A stretch of 64,000 nucleotides of DNA from Craterilacuibacter sp. RT1T (GTDB lineage Bacteria > Pseudomonadota > Gammaproteobacteria > Burkholderiales > Chromobacteriaceae). A program made the translations under genes and the position numbers. Location of the stretch: contig NZ_JAMFLI010000005.1 of the NCBI RefSeq assembly GCF_023502145.1, positions 1-64,000 of the forward strand, written 5' to 3'. Of the stretch, positions 21,642 to 31,510 are shown one piece after another. Under the pieces are notes generated by a model. That model did not search any database. It saw only the letters and a program-made list of their open reading frames with translations, and was not told where the DNA came from. Each line of letters begins with the position of its first letter. The stretch's first letter is position 1.

Positions 21642-22295
21642 TCAGTTGAGTCCCGCGCTTGCCAGCTTGGCGCCAAAGCCTAAGAACATGAGCCCCACGC
21701 CGCCACTGGCGGCACTGGCCAGCCGGCGCCGGGCCCGGAATGCTGCGGCCAGATGGTTACCGGCCATAATCAGTACGGCCAGATAGCTCATGCTGCACAC
21801 TTGCAGGATCGCGCCCAGTGCGGCAAAGGTCAGCACCGGATAGGCATAGCCCGGGTCGACGAACTGCACAAAAAACGACAGAAAAAACAGGATGGCCTTG
21901 GGGTTCATCAGGCTAATGCTCAGCGCGCGCTTGAACGGATTTTTTGCGTCCGCGACCGCGGGGGCCAATTCGGCCTCGGGTGCAGGCGTGGGCTTGCGCC
22001 AGCCTTGCCACGCACCTTTGAGCATATTGAGCCCTATCCACGCCAGATAGGCGCCGCCGCTGTACTTGAGCAGCACAAACAGCATGGGGTTGGCCTTAAG
22101 CAGACTGGCCGCCCCGGTCGCTGCCGCCAGCATCAGGATCGCATCACCGACAAAGACCCCCAGCGCGCCCTGAAAGCCGGCACGCACCCCGCGCTGACCA
22201 GCGACCGACAACACATATAGCGAGTTGGGCCCCGGCAACAGGATGATGAAAATCGTCCCGATAAGGTAGGTCAGCGGATCGGTAATGCCCAGCAT
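21642..22295 (-). CDS. LysE/RhtB family exporter, LeuE-like
   Basis: A 217-residue inner-membrane amino acid exporter. IGTIFIILLPGPNSLYVLSVAGQRGVRAG at the N-terminus is the LysE family signature (LPGPN), and LSISLMNPKAILFFLSFFVQFV is the conserved NPK block near residue 130. Six hydrophobic segments are visible. The wording is close to leucine exporter LeuE, but the substrate is inference. It has a strong AGGAGG site and lies between carA (22 bases) and carB (24 bases), so it must be co-transcribed with both. This position is unusual for an exporter and is discussed as a finding. Confidence 0.9.
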   Translation of the reverse strand: MLGITDPLTYLIGTIFIILLPGPNSLYVLSVAGQRGVRAGFQGALGVFVGDAILMLAAATGAASLLKANPMLFVLLKYSGGAYLAWIGLNMLKGAWQGWRKPTPAPEAELAPAVADAKNPFKRALSISLMNPKAILFFLSFFVQFVDPGYAYPVLTFAALGAILQVCSMSYLAVLIMAGNHLAAAFRARRRLASAASGGVGLMFLGFGAKLASAGLN

Positions 22296-22317
22296 CTCGG
22301 CCTCCTGTCTCTGTCGC

Positions 22318-23445
22318 TTAGTCTTGTGCGTCCATCGCCGCGGTAAAGCGGTCGAACAGATAAGCCACGTCGTTCGGTCCCGGGCTCGCTTCCGGGTGCC
22401 CCTGGAAAGAGAAGGCCGGACGGTCGGTCAAGGCAATACCCTGTACCGTGCCATCGAACAGCGAACGGTGGGTCACGCGCACATTGGCCGGCAAGCTGGT
22501 TTCATCCACCTGGAAGCCGTGGTTCTGGCTGGTAATCATCACGCGGCCGGAGTCGAGATCCTGCACCGGATGGTTGGCGCCATGGTGACCGAACTTCATC
22601 TTGCTGGTCTTGCCGCCGGCAGCCAGCCCGAGGAGCTGATGGCCCAGACAAATGCCGAACACCGGTGTGCGCGTGGCCAGAATGTCGCGGATGGCGGCAA
22701 TGGCATAATCGCAAGGCTCAGGGTCGCCCGGGCCATTCGAGAGGAACACGCCATGCGGGTTCAGTGCCAAGACTTCGGCAGCCGGCGTTTTGGCCGGCAC
22801 CACGGTCAGGCGGCAGCCGCGCTCGGCCAGCATGCGCAGGATGTTGTGCTTGACGCCAAAATCGTAGGCCACCACGTGATAGCGCGCTTCGCCCTGCTCG
22901 CTATAGCCCTCGCCCAGACGCCATTCGCGTGTGCTCCATTTATACGGTGCGTCGCAGCTGACCACTTGCGCCAGATCCTGTCCGGCCATGGAGCCGAAAC
23001 CGCGCGCCAGTTCGATGGCGCGTGCCTCATCGATTTCACCAGCCATGATACAGCCGGCCTGTGCACCGCCTTCGCGCAGGATACGGGTCAGGCGGCGGGT
23101 GTCGATGTCGGCGATGGCCACCGTCTGATTGGCCTTGAGGTAGTCCGACAACGAAGACTCGGCGCGGAAATTGCTGTGCAGCAAGGGCAGATCGCGGATG
23201 ATCAGGCCGGATGCAAAAACGGCGCCGGATTCGGTATCTTCCGAATTGGCGCCGACATTGCCGATATGCGGGTAAGTCAGAGTGACAATTTGTTTGGTGT
23301 AGGACGGGTCGGTCAGAATTTCCTGATAACCGGTCATGGCGGTATTGAATACCACTTCGCCGACGGTATGACCGACAGCACCGATAGCTATACCCTTGAA
23401 GACGGTGCCGTCAGCGAGGGCAAGAATGGCGGGTACGGTAGACAC
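22318..23445 (-). CDS. carA: Carbamoyl-phosphate synthase small subunit
   Basis: A 375-residue glutaminase subunit that supplies ammonia to CarB. The N-terminal CPSase domain includes [17 protein letters not shown], and the C-terminal class I amidotransferase domain shows the nucleophile elbow [14 protein letters not shown] with Cys, and the His-Glu pair in [15 protein letters not shown]. The start codon is GTG at 23445 behind AGGAG. It heads the carA-leuE-carB unit. The upstream region holds a promoter with an internal palindrome. Confidence 0.97.
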   Translation of the reverse strand: MSTVPAILALADGTVFKGIAIGAVGHTVGEVVFNTAMTGYQEILTDPSYTKQIVTLTYPHIGNVGANSEDTESGAVFASGLIIRDLPLLHSNFRAESSLSDYLKANQTVAIADIDTRRLTRILREGGAQAGCIMAGEIDEARAIELARGFGSMAGQDLAQVVSCDAPYKWSTREWRLGEGYSEQGEARYHVVAYDFGVKHNILRMLAERGCRLTVVPAKTPAAEVLALNPHGVFLSNGPGDPEPCDYAIAAIRDILATRTPVFGICLGHQLLGLAAGGKTSKMKFGHHGANHPVQDLDSGRVMITSQNHGFQVDETSLPANVRVTHRSLFDGTVQGIALTDRPAFSFQGHPEASPGPNDVAYLFDRFTAAMDAQD

Positions 23446-23541
23446 AGGCTAGCTCCTGAATGATTGTTGCAGATTCTTTATCGTTTTTATGTAGTGAACG
23501 GGACGCAGCCTTAAGCTTGTCCCGTTTGGTTAAACCTGCCC

Positions 23542-23571
23542 ATCATACCTATATTGCATTGCAATATGCAA
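23542..23571 (-). promoter_or_regulatory. carA promoter with a 17-base palindrome in the spacer
   Basis: On the minus strand TTGCAT (23571-23566) and TATGAT (23547-23542) are separated by 18 bases. The perfect palindrome ATATTGCATTGCAATAT (23551-23567) fills the spacer and touches the -35 hexamer. The hexamers and palindrome are read directly. That a repressor binds here is inference; the regulator is unknown. Confidence 0.55.
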
Positions 23572-23574
23572 GCA

Positions 23575-24321
23575 TCAAACACCTGTTTGAACATTCCAGC
23601 TGACGCGATCCGGCCCGGAAGGCCGGCCCAGCATCAACATCAGCGGACGCAAAGCCAGATAAGCATCAGCGCTGCTACTGGCTGATCCGCCAAAATCAGG
23701 CAGTTTGCCCGGCTGCCATTGCCCTTGACCATCAATCTGCAAGGGTCCGGATAAAGTCTGCAGCTTCAGGCCCAAAGCCGGCCCTTGCCCATTCACCTGC
23801 AACTGGTAACTGCCAAAGGGGCGGATACGTGTCAAAGGCGATGCTGCGCCCAGCCAGCTAACGCGCGCACTACCGCTAAAACCATCACGGCCATGCGCCA
23901 GGCTTTGCAATTCCAGCTTAAGCAAGCCGCCCAGACGCGCGGCGCGCCAAGTGTCGGACAAACCGGCAATGGCGGCCACCGGCAGCGAGAGGCTGATATT
24001 GTCCAGCTGCCAGCTGCTTGGCGTCAGCCGTAGCGACCCTGTGCCGGCATCCGTGTGCAAGCGCCAGCCCAAAGCGCCTTTGAACAAGGCAAGCGGGTCG
24101 AACTGCCAGGCAAGGCGGCTCATTGCCAGCACCGAACCATCCTCGGCGACAAACACCGGCCGCCCCTGCCCCGACCATAGCGTGCCCTGCACCTCGCTCA
24201 ACTGCCAGCGCGACTGGGTCAGATCACTTAGCGGCACGGATAGCCAAGAGGCCGGCAGTGCGGCCAGCGCGCCAAGCAGCAAGACCGGCACAGCCAGCAG
24301 CCAGCTCCAGCACCGCTTCAT
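23575..24321 (-). CDS. gspN: Type II secretion system protein GspN
   Basis: A 248-residue protein, last of the gsp operon. One N-terminal membrane segment (about residues 5-25) is followed by a periplasmic part with the family blocks SRWQLSEVQGTLWSGQG and LAWQFDPLALFKGALGW. GspN is an accessory inner-membrane component of uncertain role, dispensable in some systems. The start ATG overlaps the gspM stop by four bases. No terminator hairpin is obvious before the carA promoter region. Confidence 0.88.
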   Translation of the reverse strand: MKRCWSWLLAVPVLLLGALAALPASWLSVPLSDLTQSRWQLSEVQGTLWSGQGRPVFVAEDGSVLAMSRLAWQFDPLALFKGALGWRLHTDAGTGSLRLTPSSWQLDNISLSLPVAAIAGLSDTWRAARLGGLLKLELQSLAHGRDGFSGSARVSWLGAASPLTRIRPFGSYQLQVNGQGPALGLKLQTLSGPLQIDGQGQWQPGKLPDFGGSASSSADAYLALRPLMLMLGRPSGPDRVSWNVQTGV

Positions 24322-24821
24322 GCGCGCCCACCGCCATGCACCAGCACCGCATCCAGCTTAACCATGCCCGGCGCCGTCGATGCCGCCGTTTTCATGCGCA
24401 GCACGCGCACCTGCTGCAAAGCCAGTTGTCCGGCAAAGCCCAGCCAGGCATCAAAGGGCAACTCCCCGCTGATACGCACGCCCTGCTCGCCCTCGGCCGC
24501 CAGCGTCCAAGATCCGGGCAAGGGCTGCGCTTTGGCACTGCGCTCGATCAGCGTCTGCAAATCGGCGGCATTCAGTGTCGCGACCAGAGGCTGGCGTTTT
24601 AACGCATTAGCTTCGGCCATCAGCTTGCGGTCAAATACGAGCTCAGCCTCCAGACGCGCAACCTGACTACGGGTTTTTACGACATAACGGCTGGCCGGCT
24701 CCCATAACAGCAGATAAGCCATGGCCAATAGCAGCACAGCGCTCATCACCCCCAGCATGCGCTGCTCGCGCAATGTCAGCTGTCGCCAGCGGGCAAGCAG
24801 CGTTTTTTTCCACGCGTGCAT
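24318..24821 (-). CDS. gspM: Type II secretion system protein GspM
   Basis: A 167-residue inner-membrane assembly-platform protein. It has a short cytoplasmic N-terminus with LTLREQRMLG, one membrane segment (about residues 23-40, VMSAVLLLAMAYLLLW) and a periplasmic ferredoxin-like domain. GspM partners with GspL and stabilises it. The start lies one base after the gspL stop and the end overlaps gspN by four bases, showing tight operon packing. Confidence 0.9.
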   Translation of the reverse strand: MHAWKKTLLARWRQLTLREQRMLGVMSAVLLLAMAYLLLWEPASRYVVKTRSQVARLEAELVFDRKLMAEANALKRQPLVATLNAADLQTLIERSAKAQPLPGSWTLAAEGEQGVRISGELPFDAWLGFAGQLALQQVRVLRMKTAASTAPGMVKLDAVLVHGGGRA

Positions 24822-24822
24822 T

Positions 24823-25980
24823 TTATGGCTCCCTCGTCAAAATCCACTCGCGCACCCCGCCTTCGCTGCGCCGGACATTCAGCAGCACGCCGCTGCCGGC
24901 CAACTGCTGGCGATAGCGCTCGAATGCCTCGTCCGGTAAGGCCGGTGCGCGCAGCTGTACCCGTCCGCCCTCCGTTTCCAGAGCACTCAGGCTTAGCGTA
25001 TTACCGGCCACTTCACCCAGCCTGGCCATCAGATAAAGCGCATCATCCCGTACCGCCTGACCGCGCTCGGCGCGCAGATTATCCACTACGCGCATCAGCG
25101 GCAAAGCCGTCGCACCGGGCAGGGCCTGCGCCCCAAGCACAGGCTGGGTCAGGCTGCGAATCTCACTGCTCAGGCTGTGCTTGCGCCAAGCCAGCCAGCT
25201 AGCCTCCCCCAAGAGCAGGGCCAGTTGGCCGGCAAACAGCAGCGCCAGAATCACGCCACTTTTTTTCAGGGCCGGCGCCCATGCCCGCCACAGGCGGCTG
25301 GAGGCCAGCTCACCCTGAGCAAAATCATAAGGTGAAGCCATGCGCCCCTGCTGCCAGCCGGCCGCCGCTTCGCGCACCAGCGCGACCTCAGCTAAGGCGG
25401 CCACCTCACCACACAGGCGCTGCAGCTCGGGAGCCCCCTCGCCAAGCAGACGTGCCGCCAGCGCATCGCCCACGGCACCCTGCGGCAAGACGCAAGCCTG
25501 AGTATGCGAGCGGCGCACGATGCGCCCACTGGCACAGTTTGCCAACAACCACTGCCCCGGCAAGGGTTCGGGCAGACACATCTCCTCCGGGACAATACGG
25601 TCAGGCGCGCGCCCTAACTGCTTGAGCATGGCTACCGCCCGGCGCAAGGCAAATGCTTCGACCACCGCCACGGCACTGAGCCCTTCCTCCATGCCGCCGA
25701 TGGCATAGAGATTGGCCGCAGGGTCGCTGGCCAGCTGCTCTTCCAGCGCAAAACCGGCGGCGGCAAGCTGGCGCTCGCGACTTGCCTGCGGCAGTTTGAC
25801 CCGGGTAAACAGCGTCAGGCCCGCAGGCAGAATCAATTCGGTGCTATTGCTTGCAGGCCAGTGCGCAGGCGAATCATCCCCCATGCCAAGGCATTCACCG
25901 CTGGCGGCAATCAGTGCCCAAGCCAGGCCCGGTTCACTATCCGGCCAGCTTGGGCGCAACATCAGTCTAAGAACAGTCAT
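24823..25980 (-). CDS. gspL: Type II secretion system protein GspL
   Basis: A 385-residue platform protein that recruits the ATPase GspE. The N-terminal two thirds form the cytoplasmic actin-like domain (TVLRLMLRPSWPDSEPGLAW onward). A single membrane segment, VILALLFAGQLALLLGEASWL, lies near residues 240-260, and a periplasmic ferredoxin-like domain follows. The ATG overlaps the gspK stop (ATGA). Sequence conservation in this family is low, so the call rests partly on gene order. Confidence 0.9.
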   Translation of the reverse strand: MTVLRLMLRPSWPDSEPGLAWALIAASGECLGMGDDSPAHWPASNSTELILPAGLTLFTRVKLPQASRERQLAAAGFALEEQLASDPAANLYAIGGMEEGLSAVAVVEAFALRRAVAMLKQLGRAPDRIVPEEMCLPEPLPGQWLLANCASGRIVRRSHTQACVLPQGAVGDALAARLLGEGAPELQRLCGEVAALAEVALVREAAAGWQQGRMASPYDFAQGELASSRLWRAWAPALKKSGVILALLFAGQLALLLGEASWLAWRKHSLSSEIRSLTQPVLGAQALPGATALPLMRVVDNLRAERGQAVRDDALYLMARLGEVAGNTLSLSALETEGGRVQLRAPALPDEAFERYRQQLAGSGVLLNVRRSEGGVREWILTREP

Positions 25981-26954
25981 GGTGTTTCTGTCGGTGAAGG
26001 GGGACTACCGTCCAAAGCACGCGAGCCGGCAAGTAGCCGTCCATCCTCGCGCCACACCAGCCGGGCAGTCAATTCGTTACGAAAAATCAGCGCGGCCACA
26101 CTTAAACGCACGGCCGCCTGACGCACCTCGCTTTGCAGCAGGAAATAACGACTGCGCGTCGCCAGTGCAATCCCTTCCGGCAACTGGGCCCGCGCCGGCA
26201 AACGGGCGCGAAAATCCGCCTCGTCGATAAAATGGTTGTCGATGCGCTGATTGATCAGGCCTTGCAGTTCGCCGGCGTTCACGCCCTGCACCAGCGCACG
26301 CATCAACTCGGGGCTGGCCGTGTTGACATTGATCGCTGTCGCGGCGCGTTCCGGCAGCGCTACCACATGTGGGCTCAAGCGTGCCAGCACCTCGGGGCGA
26401 TAGCCTTGCACCCAGGCCAATTGCCCGGCACGCGCAAGCGGTGCATTGGGCGCGCGATAAGCCGGACGCAGCGCCAGATAGTCGCCCGACTCGGCGCCGC
26501 CCTCCCGCTTGTCATCATCCGCATCCAGATAATCGGCCAGACTGTCGGCAAGCTCGGGCGGCAGTTTGAGCTCGGCGAGCAGACGCCGGTACAGCGCAAG
26601 TTGCGGCTCTGAAACCACGCCGCCCTGCACCAGATTATTCAGGTTGAAGCGTCCCTGCGCATCGCCAAGCGTGCCGCGCACATCCACGCCCTGCGCATCG
26701 GTTTTGGGCAGCGGCTGGGCCCATAGTTCGGACAAGCTATCCACCGACGAGGTCTCCCCGTCGTAACGCAGGATCTCCACCGCCCAAGCCAGGCCGCCAT
26801 CGGCCACCAACCGGGTCTGCGCGCGCGCGCGATCGTTATCGACCTGGCGCAACCACAAGCCCTGCTGCCACAACACCAGCGCCGAAACGGTGGTCGCCAG
26901 CGCCACAATCAACAGCGCCATCACCACCGCCATCCCCTCCTCGCCCCGCCTCAT
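25977..26954 (-). CDS. gspK: Type II secretion minor pseudopilin GspK
   Basis: A 325-residue large minor pseudopilin, which with GspI and GspJ forms the pseudopilus tip. The N-terminus MRRGEEGMAVVMALLIVALA has a prepilin peptidase site before the hydrophobic helix, here without the usual Glu at position 5, as is normal for GspK. AINVNTASPELM near 230 is the conserved helix-hairpin stretch. It overlaps gspJ and gspL by four bases each. Confidence 0.93.
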   Translation of the reverse strand: MRRGEEGMAVVMALLIVALATTVSALVLWQQGLWLRQVDNDRARAQTRLVADGGLAWAVEILRYDGETSSVDSLSELWAQPLPKTDAQGVDVRGTLGDAQGRFNLNNLVQGGVVSEPQLALYRRLLAELKLPPELADSLADYLDADDDKREGGAESGDYLALRPAYRAPNAPLARAGQLAWVQGYRPEVLARLSPHVVALPERAATAINVNTASPELMRALVQGVNAGELQGLINQRIDNHFIDEADFRARLPARAQLPEGIALATRSRYFLLQSEVRQAAVRLSVAALIFRNELTARLVWREDGRLLAGSRALDGSPPSPTETP

Positions 26955-27514
26955 GGCAAGCTCCAGACACGGCGCACACGCTGGCCGCCAGATAGCGTCA
27001 CCGTCATCACCAGCGCTCGCGCGTCCAGAGCGCCGCCATCGGCCAGCGGCCAGACTTCGCTCTCGTTCCCGTCCGCCAGCATCACGCTAAAGCGGGTGCG
27101 GCTGCCCGCATCCAGCAGGCGCAACGGCAGGATTTCCTTATCCAGTCCGCCAAGCGTAGCGCTCCACAGCAAGCCGCTATCGTCGGCCTGATAGTGGCGC
27201 AGCTCGCGCCCCTCGGGGCTTTTGCTGCTATAGCCCGCCAGTTGCAAATGCTGCTTGCCGTTTTCGCTTTGCAGCTGCAAAGCCGGACTCGCAGAATCCT
27301 TACCCGCATTTTCACGCGTCAGGCGACCGACATCGGACTCAACCCGCCGCATCACCCGCGCGAGGCCGACCCATTCATCCGACAGGCTGACCAGATGCTC
27401 GCGCGCAAGCAAAAGCGATGAGAAAGCCTTGTAACCCAGCACCGATAAAATGGCCATCAGGCTCATCGCCACCAGAATCTCGATCAGGGTCATGCCGCGC
27501 TCGCGTAGGGCCAT
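26951..27514 (-). CDS. gspJ: Type II secretion minor pseudopilin GspJ
   Basis: A 187-residue minor pseudopilin. The prepilin signature RERGMTLIEILVAMSLMAIL lies at the N-terminus with Glu at +5 of the mature protein, giving cleavage after Gly by a type IV prepilin peptidase. Conserved MRRVESDVGRLTREN follows near residue 50. The start overlaps the gspI stop by one base. It forms part of the pseudopilus tip in the periplasm. Confidence 0.94.
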   Translation of the reverse strand: MALRERGMTLIEILVAMSLMAILSVLGYKAFSSLLLAREHLVSLSDEWVGLARVMRRVESDVGRLTRENAGKDSASPALQLQSENGKQHLQLAGYSSKSPEGRELRHYQADDSGLLWSATLGGLDKEILPLRLLDAGSRTRFSVMLADGNESEVWPLADGGALDARALVMTVTLSGGQRVRRVWSLP

Positions 27515-27888
27515 CAGCGCGGCCTCTGCACGAAGCCGGTCAGCTCGGCCAGGGTGTAGTTTGCCCCGTCAGCCGGCAGAATGCGGATCACCACCCGGCG
27601 GAAATTGGGGTTAGGCGTGCCGCTGACATCGCGCTGCCAGCGCAATGCCGCTTGCCCGGCTTCCGGCTTGATCTGGCCTGAGCTGCCGCCCACCTCGGGC
27701 CATTCGCGCAAGGCCTTGATGGTTTCCAGGCGGTTTTGCGCCTCCCAAGTCGCCAGCATGCGGGTGCGTAGCGCCTCGCTATTGTCGGCAGCCAAACCCG
27801 CCGAGCGCAGCAGGGCTGTCAGTGCGATGGCCAAGATGGCCAGCGCGACCAGCACTTCAAACAGGGTAAACCCGCGCGCCGGCTTCAT
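27514..27888 (-). CDS. gspI: Type II secretion minor pseudopilin GspI
   Basis: A 124-residue minor pseudopilin with the N-terminus MKPARGFTLFEVLVALAIL, which holds the peptidase site and the Glu at +5. The ATG at 27888 overlaps the gspH stop (ATGA); the longer upstream frame lies inside gspH and is not used. WEAQNRLETIKA near residue 50 is the conserved block of the family. It nucleates the pseudopilus tip with GspJ and GspK. Confidence 0.94.
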   Translation of the reverse strand: MKPARGFTLFEVLVALAILAIALTALLRSAGLAADNSEALRTRMLATWEAQNRLETIKALREWPEVGGSSGQIKPEAGQAALRWQRDVSGTPNPNFRRVVIRILPADGANYTLAELTGFVQRPR

Positions 27889-28367
27889 GGTGAAGCCTCG
27901 GCACCTGCGTCTTCCACCCGGGCAAAACCCAGCGGCGACAGCCACACTTCCAAACGCCGGCCACCCGCTAGCAACGGCAACACCAGCTCGCTGGCACGCC
28001 CGTCCTGCCACAGCGGCAGCACCTCGCCGGGCTTGGCATCCTCGCCGTCTATGCGCGCGCGGCCCGATTCTATGCCCTGCGGCCAGCGCCGCTCGGCAAA
28101 GAAGTCCTCGCCGGTCTCGACAAAACGCCCGTCATCGGTCTGGCGGCGAAAGCCATAGCCCTCGCGCGTCCACACCAGCACCAGCGGGTCACCCATTTCG
28201 GCGGCATCGGCCGCCTGCTCGACCACCCGCGACAGGCGCAGCGCCTCGTCCCCCATCACCCGGTGCGTGTCCGGCGCCAGCGACAAGGTCACCATGGTCG
28301 CCAGTATGCCGACGATGACCAGCACCACCATGACTTCGATCAGGGTGAAGCCGCGTACACGCTGCAT
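27885..28367 (-). CDS. gspH: Type II secretion minor pseudopilin GspH
   Basis: A 160-residue minor pseudopilin. MQRVRGFTLIEVMVVLVIVG carries the peptidase site and Glu at +5. GYGFRRQTDDGRF and a final acidic stretch are further family-like blocks. I prefer the ATG at 28367 over the TTG two codons upstream. It follows gspG with only nine bases between stop and start, and overlaps gspI. Confidence 0.93.
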   Translation of the reverse strand: MQRVRGFTLIEVMVVLVIVGILATMVTLSLAPDTHRVMGDEALRLSRVVEQAADAAEMGDPLVLVWTREGYGFRRQTDDGRFVETGEDFFAERRWPQGIESGRARIDGEDAKPGEVLPLWQDGRASELVLPLLAGGRRLEVWLSPLGFARVEDAGAEASP

Positions 28368-28376
28368 GCCCAAGTC

Positions 28377-28805
28377 TTACTGCTGCCAGTTGCCGATATC
28401 GCCGTCTACCCCCTCGCCACCGGGCTCGCCATCGGCACCCAGACTCCAGATATCGATCTCGCCATGCGTGCCGGGGCTGGCGTACTGGTAAGGGTTGCCC
28501 CACGGATCCATAGGCAGGCGCTCCAGATAGCCGCCGGGCTTCCAGTTTTTCGGCAATGGCGCAATAGTGGGCTTTTCGCTTAACGCCTTCAGCCCTTGCT
28601 CGGTGCTCGGGTAGCGGGTGTTATCCAGCCGGTACAGCTTGAGCGCCTGATTCATGGCATTGATATCCTGCTTGGCGGCCACCGCGCGCGCTTCGTCCGG
28701 CCGGCTCATCACCTTGGGCACAACCAATGCAGCCAGAATGCCGAGAATCACGATCACCACCATGATTTCGATCAGGGTGAAACCGCCTTGCGTACGTCTT
28801 TGCAT
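28377..28805 (-). CDS. gspG: Type II secretion major pseudopilin GspG
   Basis: The 142-residue major subunit of the pseudopilus. The N-terminus [20 protein letters not shown] is followed by [19 protein letters not shown], the most conserved region of the family. The C-terminal [17 protein letters not shown] loop supplies the calcium ligands known in GspG. Length is normal. The gap of 43 bases to gspF is the widest inside the operon, leaving room for a separate ribosome site. Confidence 0.97.
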   Translation of the reverse strand: MQRRTQGGFTLIEIMVVIVILGILAALVVPKVMSRPDEARAVAAKQDINAMNQALKLYRLDNTRYPSTEQGLKALSEKPTIAPLPKNWKPGGYLERLPMDPWGNPYQYASPGTHGEIDIWSLGADGEPGGEGVDGDIGNWQQ

Positions 28806-28848
28806 ATTATTTCCTTAGGTCTTGAATTCGTTGCGACCATGGCGCAGC

Positions 28849-30045
28849 TCAGCGCACCATCTGGTTCATGTCGATAATCGGCAGCATAATGGCCAGCACG
28901 ATAATCAGCACCATGCCCCCCATCAGCAGAATCAGCAATGGCTCCATCAGCGTGGTAAAGGTCGACACGCGCCGCTCGACCTCTTGTTGCTGCTGCTCGG
29001 CCGCACGCTCCAGCATGGCGGCCAGCGTACCACTGGCTTCACCACTGGCAATCAGATGGATCAGCACCGGCGGAAACTGGCGGCTGGCCGCCAGCGCCCG
29101 CGACAAGGGCACACCCTCGCGCACCCGCGCCGTCGCTTCGCTTAAGGCCTCCTGCATCGGCATCAACCCGACCAGACCGCGCGCAGTTTCCAGCGCCGTC
29201 AAGAGCGGCACGCCGCTGCCGGCCAGAATCGCCAGCGTGCTGGCCATACGCGCCGTATTAATGGCACGCAACATGCGCCCGATCAATGGCAGCGAAAGCA
29301 GGCGCTGATGCACCCTGCGCCGGAAGGCATCCTGCCGGAGCGCCCGCCACCAAGCAAAGCCGGCCAAGGCCAAGGCCAGCAATAATGCCCAGCCCCAGTG
29401 ACGCAAAAAGTCGCTGCTGGCCACCAGCATGCGGGTCAGTAGCGGCAGCGTCTGCTTGGTCTGGATAAAAACCGTCACCACCTGCGGCACCACATAAGTC
29501 ATCAGCCCGGCCACCACCAGCATCGCCACCACGGTGACTACGGCCGGGTAAGCCAGCGCCAGCGTCACCTTTTGCTGCAAGGCCTGGCGCTTGACCAGAT
29601 AGTCGGCCAGACGCGCCATCACCGTATCCAGATGGCCGCTTTGCTCGCCGGCCTTAACCAGGCTGATATAAAGCGGGCCGAATACTGCCGGCAAACGCGC
29701 AAGCGCCTGTCCCAGACTCTGGCCTTCCATAATATCGCCGCGCAAGGCCGACACCACGGCGCGGGTACGGGCGTGTTCGCTTTGCTCGGCCGCCGCCATC
29801 AACGCCTTTTCCAGCGGCAACCCGGCCATCAGCAAGGTAGAGAGCTGCTGGGTAAACAGCGCAAGTTCGGCATTGGGCAGGCGCTTGTGTACCGTCCCCG
29901 TTTTGCCGTTCTCGGCTTCGATCTGCAACAAGGTCAGCCCGCGCTCACGCAAGAGCGCGCGCGCCGAGCGCGCCGACTCGGCCTCGATCATGCCCTTTTC
30001 TTCGCCGCCCTTATCCGACAGGGCCAGATAGCGAAATGCTGCCAT
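28849..30045 (-). CDS. gspF: Type II secretion inner-membrane protein GspF
   Basis: A 398-residue polytopic platform protein. Two repeated GspF domains are visible: FTQQLSTLLMAGLPLEKAL near residue 70, and TLAILAGSGVPLLTALETA near 275. Three long membrane segments lie near 170-190, 220-240 and the C-terminus (LLILLMGGMVLIIVLAIMLPI). It links the ATPase to pseudopilus assembly. It starts ten bases after the gspE stop. Confidence 0.97.
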   Translation of the reverse strand: MAAFRYLALSDKGGEEKGMIEAESARSARALLRERGLTLLQIEAENGKTGTVHKRLPNAELALFTQQLSTLLMAGLPLEKALMAAAEQSEHARTRAVVSALRGDIMEGQSLGQALARLPAVFGPLYISLVKAGEQSGHLDTVMARLADYLVKRQALQQKVTLALAYPAVVTVVAMLVVAGLMTYVVPQVVTVFIQTKQTLPLLTRMLVASSDFLRHWGWALLLALALAGFAWWRALRQDAFRRRVHQRLLSLPLIGRMLRAINTARMASTLAILAGSGVPLLTALETARGLVGLMPMQEALSEATARVREGVPLSRALAASRQFPPVLIHLIASGEASGTLAAMLERAAEQQQQEVERRVSTFTTLMEPLLILLMGGMVLIIVLAIMLPIIDMNQMVR

Positions 30046-30055
30046 TGTCTAAGCC

Positions 30056-31510
30056 CTAGCCATTTTTGGTGATGCGCACGACTTCTTCCAGCGAGGTTTC
30101 GCCGGCGCGCACCCAGCGCATGCCATCCTCGCGCAAGGAACGCATGCCCGTCTGCAGGGCATGCTCGCGGATAGCCTGCTCGGATGCGCCCTGATGCACC
30201 ATGCGCTGCAATTGATCGTCTACCGTCAGCAACTCGTAAATCCCCAGACGCCCGCGATAACCGCTCATCGCACAGGCCGGGCAACCGACCGGACGGTAAT
30301 GCACCACATCCGGCTCGCCCTTAAGCGGCAAGGCATGCTGCGCCTTGCATGCCGGACACAGGCGGCGTACCAGACGCTGCGCCATCACCCCCAGAAGGGA
30401 AGACGCCAGCAAGAAGGGTTCGGTTCCCATATCCACCAGCCGCGTCACCGCGCTGGCCGCATCATTGGTATGCAGCGTAGCCAGCACCAGATGGCCAGTC
30501 AGCGAAGCCTGCACCGCGATCTGCGCCGTTTCCAGATCGCGGATCTCGCCTATCATCACCACGTCCGGGTCCTGGCGCAAAATGGCGCGCAGCGCCTTGG
30601 CAAAACTCATATCGATCTTGGGGTTGACCTGAGTCTGGCCGACGCCATCGAGCTGGTACTCGACCGGGTCTTCCACCGTCATGATATTGCTGTGGCGGGC
30701 ATCCAGCCTTGAGAGTGCGGCATACAAGGTCGTGGTCTTGCCCGAGCCGGTCGGCCCGGTCACCAGCACGATGCCGTGCGGCTGACGAATCAGCCTGTCT
30801 ACGGCTGACAACGTATCCGGCGCCATGCCCAGCGTTTCCAGATCGAGGCGGGTCGCATCCTTGTCCAGCAGACGCATCACCACGCGCTCGCCATAGCTGG
30901 TCGGCAGCGTCGACACCCGCACATCCACCGGCCGGCCGGCCAGGCGCAAGGAGATGCGGCCATCCTGCGGAATGCGTTTTTCGGCGATATCCATCTGCGC
31001 CATGATCTTGATGCGCGACACCAGCGCCGCATGCAGCGCACGGTGCGGGCTGGCCACATCGCGCAAGCTGCCGTCCATACGAAAACGCACCAGCGAGCGC
31101 TCTTCGAATGCTTCGATATGAATGTCGGAAGCCTGCTCGCGTAAAGCCTGGGTCAAGAGCGCATTAATCATGCGGATAATCGGCGCATCGTCCTCCGCTT
31201 CCAGCAGGTCTTCCACCGCAGGCAGCGAATCTATCATCTGCGACAAGTCGATATCCTGGCCAATATCGTCCACCGCATCCACGCTGCGCCCGTCGGCATA
31301 AAGCGCAGCCAGGCGCCGGTCAAATTCGGCACGCGCCAGTGTTTCCAGCGCATCGACGTCGCCATACTGGCGCAATACCTCGGCCCAAGCCGCATCCCTG
31401 GCCTCGGGCGCCAACAGCAGGCGCCGCCCGCCCTCGCTTTCAATCAACAGCACGCCATTGGCGCGGGCAAAGGCATAAGGCAGCAGCGGGGTCTCGTGCA
31501 ATGCGCTCAT
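30056..31510 (-). CDS. gspE: Type II secretion ATPase GspE
   Basis: A 484-residue cytoplasmic motor ATPase. Walker A is [18 protein letters not shown] near residue 240, the Asp box is [17 protein letters not shown], Walker B is [15 protein letters not shown] and the His box is [15 protein letters not shown] zinc module with two Cys pairs (CPACKAQ and GCPAC) near 385-415 is present as in GspE and PilB. It overlaps gspD by four bases. It differs from the PilB at 53227, which has a longer N-terminal domain. Confidence 0.97.
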   Translation of the reverse strand: MSALHETPLLPYAFARANGVLLIESEGGRRLLLAPEARDAAWAEVLRQYGDVDALETLARAEFDRRLAALYADGRSVDAVDDIGQDIDLSQMIDSLPAVEDLLEAEDDAPIIRMINALLTQALREQASDIHIEAFEERSLVRFRMDGSLRDVASPHRALHAALVSRIKIMAQMDIAEKRIPQDGRISLRLAGRPVDVRVSTLPTSYGERVVMRLLDKDATRLDLETLGMAPDTLSAVDRLIRQPHGIVLVTGPTGSGKTTTLYAALSRLDARHSNIMTVEDPVEYQLDGVGQTQVNPKIDMSFAKALRAILRQDPDVVMIGEIRDLETAQIAVQASLTGHLVLATLHTNDAASAVTRLVDMGTEPFLLASSLLGVMAQRLVRRLCPACKAQHALPLKGEPDVVHYRPVGCPACAMSGYRGRLGIYELLTVDDQLQRMVHQGASEQAIREHALQTGMRSLREDGMRWVRAGETSLEEVVRITKNG

